Positions 32,518-40,776 of a stretch of DNA of 64,000 bases are shown here, one piece after another (the stretch's first letter is position 1; every line of letters starts with the position of its first letter). The stretch comes from Enterobacteriaceae bacterium LSJC7. Lineage in GTDB: Bacteria; Pseudomonadota; Gammaproteobacteria; Enterobacterales; Enterobacteriaceae. Location of the stretch: the NCBI GenBank assembly GCA_000302695.1, contig AMFN01000014.1, forward strand, positions 124,001 to 188,000, given 5' to 3'. Position numbers and translations under genes: made by a program. The notes under the pieces were generated by a model that had not been told where the DNA came from, searched no databases, and was given only the letters and a program-made list of their open reading frames with translations.

Positions 32518-33671
32518 GATAGCTCCCTGCAATTGAATTCTCGTGCGCTAATAACCGTCAGCAATTCTTCACGATCGATACGACCATCCTGATAGAGCGC
32601 CCAGGCTTTATCGCTCATGAGCGCCTGTCGTTCACCGAGATAATTATCAATCCAGCCGCGCCAGTGTGAGTAATGTAACTCGCTCAGAGCCTGGCGGATG
32701 TCCTCGCTGAATACCAGGTATTCCCGTACGGCCAAACGTTTGCCATCGGTCGTTCGCAGCAGGCGCTGGGCGATAACGTATTGCAGGTTGTTGAGCAGAT
32801 TGTGGGCCATAGCCTCTCGTTGGCCTTCCGGTATCATCAGCAGCGCGCGCGGTATGGTCTCTCCGGGTGAATTAGTGTGCATGGTTGACAGGCAGAGGTG
32901 ACCGGACTGGCCGTTCATGATGGCACCGTTTAGCGTTTCCGGATCGCGAATTTCTCCAACGCCAATTACGCCAGGCGCGCGGCGCAGTGTCAGACGCAGG
33001 TGTTCGGCAAACGTGGGAATATCGCGCCCGATCTCAGACTGCTCCGGCATGAGCACAGCATCTGGAAAGTGCAGGACAAATTCTATCGGATCCTCAGCCG
33101 TCACGATTTTGCGATCTGGATCGTTGAGCGCACAGTATTGATACACCGCTGCCAGCAATGTGGATTTACCTGACCCCGTTTCTCCCACTACAAGGCCAAT
33201 CCCTTTATGGGGGAGTAACGCCGGGAACAAATCTTCCTCCAGCCCCAGACTTTCCAGCCGGGGAATGGTGGTTGGGATTGTGCGCAGGGTGAGTGCCGGA
33301 ACCGTATCATAGTGGCCAATGGTGGCCTGCACGAAGTTACAGCGAAACCGCAGACGTTCACCGCGTCCCAGACCATAACGTTGATTCATATCACCGGTTA
33401 ACTGAAGCGTCCGGTCGATACCGCGACCTGCTTTCAGTTCACCTTTGATTTGCTCGGAAAATACTTCATCCATCAGGCGAGTGAGCACTGGTGGTTCAAT
33501 CCGAAACGCACTGGCGCGTAGTTTGCGCCCGTAGCGGTCAACGACCAGCGGGCCGCCGCCCTGGATGAAAATGTCGGAAACACTGTTTCTGGCGCAGTGC
33601 ACCAAAAAATGGCGCAGGCTGTCGCTATTGATGCCGCCGTGTGGATGAAAATCAAAATCGGGAAAGGTCAT
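32514..33671 (-). CDS. traJ: TraJ (DotB-like secretion ATPase)
   Basis: 385 residues, near R64 TraJ (about 382). PilT/VirB11-type ATPase: Walker A GETGSGKST at residues 163-171, Asp box VTAEDPIEFVLH, Walker B-like GVIGVGEIRDPETLNGAIMN and the His box MTGHLCLSTMHTNS-type segment (GQSGHLCLSTMHTN). DotB docks to DotO/TraU at the cytoplasmic face. Distinct from the pilus ATPase PilQ encoded upstream. The start overlaps the traI stop. Confidence 0.9.
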   Translation of the reverse strand: MTFPDFDFHPHGGINSDSLRHFLVHCARNSVSDIFIQGGGPLVVDRYGRKLRASAFRIEPPVLTRLMDEVFSEQIKGELKAGRGIDRTLQLTGDMNQRYGLGRGERLRFRCNFVQATIGHYDTVPALTLRTIPTTIPRLESLGLEEDLFPALLPHKGIGLVVGETGSGKSTLLAAVYQYCALNDPDRKIVTAEDPIEFVLHFPDAVLMPEQSEIGRDIPTFAEHLRLTLRRAPGVIGVGEIRDPETLNGAIMNGQSGHLCLSTMHTNSPGETIPRALLMIPEGQREAMAHNLLNNLQYVIAQRLLRTTDGKRLAVREYLVFSEDIRQALSELHYSHWRGWIDNYLGERQALMSDKAWALYQDGRIDREELLTVISAREFNCRELS

Positions 33672-34453
33672 TTCTGCTCCTTACGAACAGAGGGTTTCCA
33701 TGATTTTTTATCGAGAATGAAGCCGCCTGGTTTCTCAATACGTCGGGTTTTATCACCGAGCATCAGATCGTTAGCGCTGCCTGTGACGGTTTGCTGTGTT
33801 TCTGATATTTCTGGCGAGTGAATCATGCCTTGCTGTAACAACGTAGAGTAGCGCAGCATGCCAGCATAGTCCCGCGTCAGGCGGTTCATATTCGATTCCA
33901 GTGTGCGGTCAGCACTTTGCCGACCTTCTTCCCAGCCTCGCCGCACGGCCTGTTGCCAGACGGCCCTTTCTTTGCTGTTTTTAGGATGAACGCTGATATC
34001 TGGCGCATCGGCGCGTTGGTTATTCAGCCCCAGTAGCAGATATGCACGCCAGGTCGGTGGATTACTGACGAAGCGTGCAGGTAGCAAAATAGTGTAAGTA
34101 CGGTGAGCGGTGCGAATTTGCTCAGGTTTTACGTGGGCGATATCTTTTGCAGTTACTATGACCGGGGGCAGATAACCTTGTTTGCTGATAAGTGGGCGAA
34201 AGTCATACAGCCGGTTCAGCAGTTCATCGCGGTTGAGCAGTCCGTTTCGAAGTTCATGGGCGCGCTGTGCTTTTCCTCCCTGAAAACCTACCGTATGGCC
34301 TGCGTCATTGAACATTTGCCACTCGGTTTCACTCAGGCCGCCAAAGTCGTTTTTTCCTGGGCTGAGATAGGAAGAGATATCCGGCGGTGGCATATCCGCT
34401 GTTGCGGGCAGCGTGCAGCACAGTAGCACGCCGGTTAAGGCTACACGCTTCAT
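33668..34453 (-). CDS. traI: TraI of I-type systems (DotC-like outer membrane core protein)
   Basis: 261 residues. Signal peptide MKRVALTGVLLCCTLPATA; no lipobox cysteine at the cleavage site, whereas Legionella DotC is a lipoprotein. DotC pattern: EWQMFNDAGHTVGFQGGKAQ, LYDFRPLISKQGYLPPVI and WQQAVRRGWEEGRQSADRTL, followed by NMNRLTRDYAGMLRY. It overlaps traH (34450-34453). Not related to the F-plasmid relaxase TraI. Confidence 0.85.
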   Translation of the reverse strand: MKRVALTGVLLCCTLPATADMPPPDISSYLSPGKNDFGGLSETEWQMFNDAGHTVGFQGGKAQRAHELRNGLLNRDELLNRLYDFRPLISKQGYLPPVIVTAKDIAHVKPEQIRTAHRTYTILLPARFVSNPPTWRAYLLLGLNNQRADAPDISVHPKNSKERAVWQQAVRRGWEEGRQSADRTLESNMNRLTRDYAGMLRYSTLLQQGMIHSPEISETQQTVTGSANDLMLGDKTRRIEKPGGFILDKKSWKPSVRKEQK

Positions 34454-34902
34454 GCCTGCGCTCCTTTCGCTGGTGGCATAAAATGCAGACGCAGCTCGAC
34501 CCCTTCCTGCAACAAACTGGCACGCCAGCCTGTCTGTAGCCGCACCAGTTCCAGCACCTGTGAGAAGGTGGTATCCGTGACGTAAATATTGACTGGTAGC
34601 GGCAGGCGAATGCCGGTATAGACGAACCGATAACCGCGCTGGCGTGCCAGCGTATGCAGCAATTCTACGGCATCGCCGTCCCAGCGCAGCGTCAGCCGTT
34701 CGCTGTGAGAACGGATGTTGCCGGGATTAAAAGAGTATACAGGCTGGTTTATTGCGCCAGCCTGATAAAGGCGCGTTATTCCCGCCTGTGTTTCCCGAGC
34801 GGTTAGCGTGAGGCTATCGGGCGTGGCTACGGGAGAGGGGGATGGGGTCTGGCACCCGCCCAGCAGTAATGGCAACAGCGTCGCGAGTACGTGTCGTTTC
34901 AT
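34450..34902 (-). CDS. traH: TraH (DotD-like lipoprotein)
   Basis: 150 residues with a lipoprotein signal ending LLLGGC (Cys17). The mature part has a DotD/secretin N-domain-like fold: ERLTLRWDGDAVELLHTLAR, YTGIRLPLPVNIYVTDTTFS and LELVRLQTGWRASLLQEGVE. DotD partners with DotC to place DotH in the outer membrane. It is the first gene after the two pilV genes; the 68-bp AT-rich gap upstream may hold a promoter. Confidence 0.85.
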   Translation of the reverse strand: MKRHVLATLLPLLLGGCQTPSPSPVATPDSLTLTARETQAGITRLYQAGAINQPVYSFNPGNIRSHSERLTLRWDGDAVELLHTLARQRGYRFVYTGIRLPLPVNIYVTDTTFSQVLELVRLQTGWRASLLQEGVELRLHFMPPAKGAQA

Positions 34903-34970
34903 GTATATTTTCTCTTGAAAGGATGCTTTATATGGTGACTATTTGTAATGAAAAACCGTTTAAATGAAGG
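34903..34970 (-). promoter_or_regulatory. Possible promoter for the traH-traY unit
   Basis: AT-rich gap. On the minus strand TTTTCA and TATAAA are 16 bp apart, followed about 25 bp later by an AAGAGA ribosome site and the traH ATG. It is the most promoter-like gap in the middle of the cluster and lies where R64 has rci and the start of the tra genes. Confidence 0.3.
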
Positions 34971-36398
34971 TTATGTAACACCAATTGCTCGCCATTCAAC
35001 ATCTTGTTTGGCTGCGAATCCTTTGTTTTTTACGCAGATTCTAAACTGACGGGAATTTATTTTCGTCGCATAGGCGCTGGATATCTGACCGCCGCTGGTA
35101 TTTGAATTATTTACAATGCTTACATTTATAGCGAAAACGGTCCGCATAGGTCGCGGATAGTTGACCGATACACATGAATCATCAGGAATCTGACGAACGG
35201 TTCCGAACTCTTCGACATGGGATCCATAATCGATAACCCCTTCACTAATATTTACTGAAGAACCGGACGATTTCCATACACCGGATTGACAGAAAAGTGC
35301 GCCCCCTGATGCATCGCGGGCTTGAAGACCATTTTGTGGGCACACAGTAGAAGCAACTTCTATTTTTTGATGCAGTGAATACTCACCGAATGTGACTCTT
35401 CCATCTGATGCTAACGTTCCTGCTCTTATTTGACCCGCGGTGTAAATATTTTTATCGTTAAGACTTCGTAACCAGTCGCTATCCGACATATACCATCCTC
35501 CACCATGAGTAGAATTCATCCAGCCCTTCGCATTTTGTGTGACAATCCATCCATTAGTGGTTCGAATATCACTTCCAGTTATGATGCCCTGAGTGATGCT
35601 TGCGGACTTGCCTGAAATTGCCTCGCTGAAGGTGCCATTCTTTGCCATTAGAGTTTCGGTAAATGTTCCGTTTTTGGCACTGAGATTTCCAGAGAATAAG
35701 CCCTGCACCGCGTTAATCGTCGCCGCGTTATTGATATTGTTGTTATTCATATCAATGGCTGTGTGCATGCGGTTAAGCTCAGGCCGACTGGTGATGGCGT
35801 AGCGATACAGCCGGTCGCTTTCCTGGTCATCAGTGCCCAGAACTTCAGATGAAAGATAAGCTGCCAGGCGTCCTGCCTGAGCGGTCAAGCCGTAACTGGC
35901 GAGGTTTATTTTCCAGCTGCCATAAGCACCCTCGGCGACATTAGTCGTCTGGATATATCCCCCGGCACCGTCGATGGCCTGAGCAATATAGCGTAGCCCT
36001 TTGTATTCGATAGGGTTGCCATTTTGAGTTAAGACAAATGCGACCAGTTTTGCTGTGGCTTTTGGGTTATGAGCAACGAAAACCGCAAAAGTCTGAGCTG
36101 AAGTGTTTGTCATGGTGAAGCCATCAGGCAAATACCCGGTAGCCTGCAGGTTTGTGCCCGTGATGGTCACCGGCGAGCCACCCGCCACCTGGTTTATCAG
36201 TGTATCTCGGTTGTCGCGGATGTAACTTTTGGCGGCGGCAGAGATAGCATCCATGCGCCTTGCTTCAACGGTCCATTCCATTTCGTTCATATGTTGTTTG
36301 TAGCGAGTGAGGCCCAGCACGGACGCCAGCATGACAATAACCAGCGTAATGGCCACTTCTATACTCAACAAGCCTCGGTGTATGTTGAATGGTTTCAA
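34971..36398 (-). CDS. pilV: PilV, type IVb thin-pilus tip adhesin (second copy)
   Basis: 475 residues from a TTG at 36398 with a strong GGAGG site 7 bp before it; no ATG fits. Prepilin leader LKPFNIHRG, then LLSIEVAITLVIVMLASVLG with Glu5. The ~400-residue stem is closely similar to the upstream pilV copy, including DGAGGYIQTTNVAEGAYGSW and NSTHGGGWYMSDSDWLRSLN. It carries one extra AKNGTF-type repeat of about 11 residues near residue 250. After RDASGGALFCQSGVW the last ~75 residues are unlike the other copy. In R64 this end is swapped by the shufflon and selects recipient lipopolysaccharide. Confidence 0.88.
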   Translation of the reverse strand: MKPFNIHRGLLSIEVAITLVIVMLASVLGLTRYKQHMNEMEWTVEARRMDAISAAAKSYIRDNRDTLINQVAGGSPVTITGTNLQATGYLPDGFTMTNTSAQTFAVFVAHNPKATAKLVAFVLTQNGNPIEYKGLRYIAQAIDGAGGYIQTTNVAEGAYGSWKINLASYGLTAQAGRLAAYLSSEVLGTDDQESDRLYRYAITSRPELNRMHTAIDMNNNNINNAATINAVQGLFSGNLSAKNGTFTETLMAKNGTFSEAISGKSASITQGIITGSDIRTTNGWIVTQNAKGWMNSTHGGGWYMSDSDWLRSLNDKNIYTAGQIRAGTLASDGRVTFGEYSLHQKIEVASTVCPQNGLQARDASGGALFCQSGVWKSSGSSVNISEGVIDYGSHVEEFGTVRQIPDDSCVSVNYPRPMRTVFAINVSIVNNSNTSGGQISSAYATKINSRQFRICVKNKGFAAKQDVEWRAIGVT

Positions 36399-36486
36399 TA
36401 AAAATCCTCCAGGGTTGTGGCTTAACAATCGAGAGGCGGGGGTATTACAGAGGGGAATACGTTTAATTCATCAGAGGGTGCAATTA

Positions 36487-37797
36487 TTATTTGTAGCGAA
36501 AACAGGTTACTTCCAGCTCCCGGCCTGTATGTGATGTGACACGCCAATAGCCATTCACCACTTGAACATAAAAGTTGCCTTTGCGCGAATCACCATGTTT
36601 AAGCCAGCCGCTCGGATAACAAATATGCGTTGCTGCAGAAACAATATTTGCACCAACCCTGGGTATATACCTTCTAATTTCAAAGGTATTCAGAACCGCG
36701 CCAGACCATTTTCCCGATGAGCAGGAAAGCGCATTACCAGAGGCATCTCTGCCAACCAGACCGTTGGGAGAGCATGAGGAGCCCTGAACAATAATCTTAT
36801 CCAGCTTAAGATGCTCACCGGTAGACAGGCGTCCTTCAGATGTCACTGTTCCAGCCTTAATCTGACCGCCAGTGTAAATACCTTTGTTATTCAGGCTGCG
36901 AATCCAGTTGCTGTCAGACATATAGAACCCGCCGCCGTGGGTCGAGTTCATCCATCCTTTGCTGTTTTGTGTCACGACCCATCCGTCGGTAGTGCGGATA
37001 TCGCGCCCTGCTGTGATGTTGTCACTAATATCTGCATTTTTAGCCGTGATGGTTTCGCTAAACATCCCGTTTTTCGCTGTAACATTGCCAGCAAATGAAC
37101 CCTGTTCAGCGTTAACCGTAGCGGCGTTATTGATATTATTGTTGTTCATATCAATGGCTGCATGCATGCGGTTAAGCTCAGGCCGACTGGTGATGGCGTA
37201 GCGATACAGTCGGTCGCTTTCCTGGTCATCAGTGCCCAGAACTTCAGATGAAAGATAAGTCGCCAGCCTTCCCGCCTGAGCGGTTAACCCGTATTGGGCG
37301 AGGTTGATTTTCCAGCTGCCATAAGCGCCTTCGGCGACATTGGGCGTTTGAATGTATCCCCCGGCACCGTCAATGGCCTGTGCAATATAGCGCAATCCTT
37401 TGTATTCAATAGGGACTCCCCCCTGTGTCAGCAGAAATGCGACCAGTTTTTCTGTGGCTTTTGGGTTACGCACCACTGCAACAACAAAAGTCTGTGCGGA
37501 GGTATTCGTCATAGTAAAGCCCTCCGGCAGATAACCGGCTGACTGCAGGTGTGCTCCCGTGATGTTTAACGGTGTGTCAGCGGGCACCTGGTTTATCAAC
37601 GTATCGCGGTTGTCGCGGATATAACTTTTGGCGGCAGCAGAGACGGCATTCATACGCTTTGCCTCAACGGTCCACTCCATTTCGTGCATATGCTGTTTAT
37701 AGCGAGTGAGGCCCAGTACAGATGCCAGCATGACAATAACCAACGTAATGGCCACTTCAGTGCTCAGTATGCCGCGGTGAACAGTATGTGATTTCAC
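36487..37797 (-). CDS. pilV: PilV, type IVb thin-pilus tip adhesin (first copy)
   Basis: 436 residues from a GTG at 37797 that overlaps the pilU stop (GTGA), with GGAG 8 bp upstream; the longer frame to 38196 lies inside pilU and is rejected. Leader VKSHTVHRG, then ILSTEVAITLVIVMLASVLG. The stem matches the second copy up to RDASGNALSCSSGKW; the last ~75 residues differ completely and end GRELEVTCFRYK. It has two cysteines in the tip (ATHICYP, EVTCF). It is expected to sit at the pilus tip and bind a recipient surface glycan. Confidence 0.88.
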   Translation of the reverse strand: MKSHTVHRGILSTEVAITLVIVMLASVLGLTRYKQHMHEMEWTVEAKRMNAVSAAAKSYIRDNRDTLINQVPADTPLNITGAHLQSAGYLPEGFTMTNTSAQTFVVAVVRNPKATEKLVAFLLTQGGVPIEYKGLRYIAQAIDGAGGYIQTPNVAEGAYGSWKINLAQYGLTAQAGRLATYLSSEVLGTDDQESDRLYRYAITSRPELNRMHAAIDMNNNNINNAATVNAEQGSFAGNVTAKNGMFSETITAKNADISDNITAGRDIRTTDGWVVTQNSKGWMNSTHGGGFYMSDSNWIRSLNNKGIYTGGQIKAGTVTSEGRLSTGEHLKLDKIIVQGSSCSPNGLVGRDASGNALSCSSGKWSGAVLNTFEIRRYIPRVGANIVSAATHICYPSGWLKHGDSRKGNFYVQVVNGYWRVTSHTGRELEVTCFRYK

Positions 37798-38441
37798 AAA
37801 TAACGCTCCATGGAGATGAAGGCTGGCAGAACGGCGAACATACAGAGGAAAGGACCAAACGGCAGATACTGGCGTTTTGCGAACAGGCCAAAACAAACCG
37901 CACTTAGCAGTGCCAGCAGTGTCACCAGCAGAACGTCGAAAACAGGAAACCAGCTCACCAGTGCCGTCAGTAACCAGACATCGCCCAGACCAAAAACCTC
38001 GTTTTGTTTTAAGCGATTGACGAACATGCGCAATTGCCACAGTACCAAAAATGTGCCAATGACCTCTGCGGCCAGCCGGAGAGTTTCTCGCTCTTCGCTT
38101 AGCACAGAGAAAATCATGCCTGCCAATGTCATGGTGGCGGTAAACGACAACGGTAGCCAGTAGCGTGCGAGATCGAGCGAAGCCAGCACCAGGCACCAGG
38201 CTGCGACCAGCAATCCGCGAGTCACCGCCATAGTGGGCAGCCAGCCCTGAAACCCAGACAAAAACAGTGATGAGCTAATAAATAACCAGCTCAGCAGCAA
38301 TACAGTTCGTTGTGGTAATGGCGGTGGGGCCGACAAGCCTTCAACATGGGCAATAAAGCCTGTTGCCAGTCGAAGTAGCAAGATGCCAGCAAGCCCAGTC
38401 AGGAGTATGCAACCGCCCATGGCCAGCGGGACGGTCATCAT
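37794..38441 (-). CDS. pilU: PilU, type IV prepilin peptidase
   Basis: 215 residues, polytopic. The A24 aspartate protease motif FGLGDVWLL is near residue 155 (GxGD-type), and a second candidate Asp lies in LASLDLARYWLP near residue 90. It has no N-terminal zinc-binding methyltransferase domain, as in R64 PilU. It removes leader peptides from PilS and both PilV proteins at the inner membrane. Starts 1 codon before the pilT stop (overlap 38438-38441). Confidence 0.88.
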   Translation of the reverse strand: MMTVPLAMGGCILLTGLAGILLLRLATGFIAHVEGLSAPPPLPQRTVLLLSWLFISSSLFLSGFQGWLPTMAVTRGLLVAAWCLVLASLDLARYWLPLSFTATMTLAGMIFSVLSEERETLRLAAEVIGTFLVLWQLRMFVNRLKQNEVFGLGDVWLLTALVSWFPVFDVLLVTLLALLSAVCFGLFAKRQYLPFGPFLCMFAVLPAFISMERYL

Positions 38442-38917
38442 GAGCGTTTTCCCGCCAGTTCGAGACTGTAGCGGCGGTAGATTTCACGTGCGTAGCGCAT
38501 ACGCCGTTCTTCCTGGCGTTCAGTGCTGGCGAATCCGGCGTTATATGAGCCAAGACATGACCAGTTCACACCGCATTTTTGTAGATGGGTTGCCAGTATC
38601 CAGGCACCAATTTGTACGTTAAGGCACGGGTTGGTAATCAGATCCTCTTTGGTGCGTAACACACCCATCTTCACCAATCTGGGGACATGGGTATCATTTA
38701 CCTGCATCACACCGTAGTCGCGGCTGATCACTTTGCCGTCTTTATTTTTATTCACCCCCACGGCTTTTGGGTTCATACCGCTTTCCTGACGGGCTATCGA
38801 TTTCAGCAAACGAGGGTCAATCTGATAGCGAAGTCCGGCTTCCTTAAAGCAAAAGGCCTGCGCAGGCAGCGCTGCCAGGCCGGCAAGTAGTGCCAGTAAG
38901 CTCAGAAGTGTTTTCAT
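38438..38917 (-). CDS. pilT: PilT of I-type systems, lytic transglycosylase
   Basis: 159 residues, secreted (MKTLLSLLALLAGLAALPAQ). SLT/VirB1-type domain: YQIDPRLLKSIARQESGMNP with catalytic Glu45, then SRDYGVMQVNDTHVP and CLGSYNAGFAS. It cuts peptidoglycan locally so the pilus and channel can cross the wall. Not the retraction ATPase that shares the name PilT in other systems. Cys pairs (CLNVQIG, CGVNWSC) may form disulfides. Confidence 0.9.
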   Translation of the reverse strand: MKTLLSLLALLAGLAALPAQAFCFKEAGLRYQIDPRLLKSIARQESGMNPKAVGVNKNKDGKVISRDYGVMQVNDTHVPRLVKMGVLRTKEDLITNPCLNVQIGAWILATHLQKCGVNWSCLGSYNAGFASTERQEERRMRYAREIYRRYSLELAGKRS

Positions 38918-38931
38918 GAAATATCCTCAGG

Positions 38932-38953
38932 CGGGCAGACGACAGTCTGCCCG
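38932..38953. repeat. Strong hairpin between pilS and pilT
   Basis: CGGGCAGAC, 4-nt loop, GTCTGCCCG: a perfect 9-bp stem just after the pilS stop on the minus strand, with no T-run. It probably protects the pilS message 3' end so that the major pilin is made in excess over pilT and later genes. Confidence 0.75.
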
Positions 38954-38964
38954 GAACAGGGGGA

Positions 38965-39552
38965 TCAGGTCAGGCTGGTGAATTTAAGCGTGTTGGTGCC
39001 GGTCGAGCCGTTATCTTTAGTGCACTGTGTGCTTGCGCTGGAGGCATTAATAAGTCCGACCGTTTTCGACGCGTTAACGGATGTTTCTCCAAAAGATTGC
39101 GATAGCTTGGATGACATAGTGGTGCAGGCTGTCATCGGCACTTTTTCATAGGTCACGGTGAACCCCGTTTTACCGCCAGTCGAGGCTGTTGGCTCGACGG
39201 TAACGGCACCACCCCAGGTGTTGATAACGGTTGCTCTTCCGCTGGAGGCATCACCAACGATAGTCATCGATTTAGGTACACCACCGAATTTAATCAAGAC
39301 ACCCGTCATGTCGGCCGCGCTGTTAAAATCGTAAATCCCCCCGTTTTTCAGCAATGAACGGGTGTTTATCGCTATCTCCTGCGAGTTAGCCATTTCGGTG
39401 GAGGTGTCATTTTTGCCAAACAGGCTGCCAGCATTGAGAAAAATAGTGATGGCGGCAATCGCCAGAACCGCGAGGATGATCACCATCTCAATACTGAGGA
39501 CACCACGGTGGATCTTAACGGTTCGCTGGGGTGAATAAGTGCGCATAAACAT
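38965..39552 (-). CDS. pilS: PilS, major prepilin of the type IVb thin pilus
   Basis: 195 residues from the ATG at 39552 (AAGGA upstream); the extension to 39606 lacks a ribosome site. Leader of 17 residues ending VKIHRG, then VLSIEMVIILAVLAIAAITI, the processed N-terminal helix with Glu at position 5. The globular part carries a C-terminal disulfide pair (MTACTTM and STQCTKD), as in type IVb pilins. It polymerises into the thin pilus. The helix 1 end SIE is similar to that of PilV, so both should be substrates of PilU. Confidence 0.88.
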   Translation of the reverse strand: MFMRTYSPQRTVKIHRGVLSIEMVIILAVLAIAAITIFLNAGSLFGKNDTSTEMANSQEIAINTRSLLKNGGIYDFNSAADMTGVLIKFGGVPKSMTIVGDASSGRATVINTWGGAVTVEPTASTGGKTGFTVTYEKVPMTACTTMSSKLSQSFGETSVNASKTVGLINASSASTQCTKDNGSTGTNTLKFTSLT

Positions 39553-39660
39553 GTTGAACGTTTTCCTTAAGAAATTGCTGGATTGCAGGGGCGATTGACC
39601 CATCAAAGGCTATCTGCGGTCAGATGGCTTGTGGGAATAAAACGGCGTTGGGGAAAATGA

Positions 39661-40776
39661 TTATTGGCCGATTTGCTCAGCGAGATTGTTTAAATCCTGA
39701 ATAACGAGGAGTAACAGCGCCATATACAGGCCGCAAAGGGCAAAACAGGCGATTGAAAGACGCTGTATGCGTCTTTTCATTGAGATAATGGTGTTCTTGA
39801 GCATGTAACGTGCGTATTTGTCGATAATGTCCTGGCTGTTGTCGCTGTTCTGGCCCGCGGTCAATAACACCAATTTGTTAATGGCCTCTCTGGAGGGAAA
39901 GTGATAGCCCGCATTGCGTAACGCCAGACCAAGGTGGTCTCCAGCATTGACCCTGCGCCGTATTGCATTAAGCCGCTCAAGCAGCCAGGGGGAAGCATGA
40001 TGTGTGAGCTTATTCAGGGAGTTCAGTGTGGTGACGTTGGCTCCGAGCAGCGCTGCGATGTTAAGTAAAAACACCACGCCCTGAAAATCACGATACAGCG
40101 ACCAGGGGACCAGATAATCCATGACTCGCCGTGGCTGTCCAGTAACGTTTGGCAGCGACCAGAACGTCCAGGCCGAAAGCAAGGCCAGCAAGGCGGCAAG
40201 ATAGAGGCCCTCTTCTGCAACCAGGTCAGCACTCATGCCAAGCCACCACATACCGCCTTCCCAGCTTTCGCGGGGAAACATCCGCTCCAGCGGCGGCAGA
40301 AAATAGCTGTGGATCATCACCAGTAGCCCTGCGACCACACTCAGTAGCACTATTGGATAGGCCATCTGGCTGGTCACGCTGGATTTCATTTCCGCAATGC
40401 CGTTAACAACTGTACACGCACGTCCCAGCGCCTGTACCAGTTTGCCGTCCTGCACCCCGGCGCTGATAATGGCGCATTCCTGACGCGGCACCCAGTCTGC
40501 CAGAGCTAAATCCAGAGACAGCCCGTTGTTGAGCCCATCAAGGATATCCTCAAGCCATACCGCGGCTCGGGCAGCCTGCGCGCCGCCGCTGAGTGCCGTG
40601 GTCAGCATATTCTCGACGGCAGTATTCAGGCGCAAATTGTTACCGAGCAGAAAAGAGAGCTCCTCATAGAGTTTAAGGCGGTCGCTGGTAGAAAATGACT
40701 TGCGATATACCCAACGGTTAACCTGTTTTAGCACCGTTCTCGCGTCGTTTATCCACGCCGAGGCGCTATGTTTCAT
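39661..40776 (-). CDS. pilR: PilR, inner membrane pilus platform protein (GspF/BfpE-like)
   Basis: 371 residues from the ATG at 40776 inside the end of pilQ; the earlier start at 40818 is less likely. Two T2SSF-type repeats are seen: LSFLLGNNLRLNTAVENMLT and later FLLNIAALLGANVTTLNSLN, each followed by a membrane helix (AYPIVLLSVVAGLLVMIHSY; a final one near the C-terminus SIACFALCGLYMALLLLVIQ). It anchors the assembly ATPase PilQ and feeds pilin into the fibre. Confidence 0.88.
   Translation of the reverse strand: MKHSASAWINDARTVLKQVNRWVYRKSFSTSDRLKLYEELSFLLGNNLRLNTAVENMLTTALSGGAQAARAAVWLEDILDGLNNGLSLDLALADWVPRQECAIISAGVQDGKLVQALGRACTVVNGIAEMKSSVTSQMAYPIVLLSVVAGLLVMIHSYFLPPLERMFPRESWEGGMWWLGMSADLVAEEGLYLAALLALLSAWTFWSLPNVTGQPRRVMDYLVPWSLYRDFQGVVFLLNIAALLGANVTTLNSLNKLTHHASPWLLERLNAIRRRVNAGDHLGLALRNAGYHFPSREAINKLVLLTAGQNSDNSQDIIDKYARYMLKNTIISMKRRIQRLSIACFALCGLYMALLLLVIQDLNNLAEQIGQ

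Noticed and set aside
34971-38196. Active shufflon with inverted repeats and recombinase
   Set aside because: No site-specific recombinase gene and no repeated R64-type recombination sites could be seen around the pilV 3' ends.
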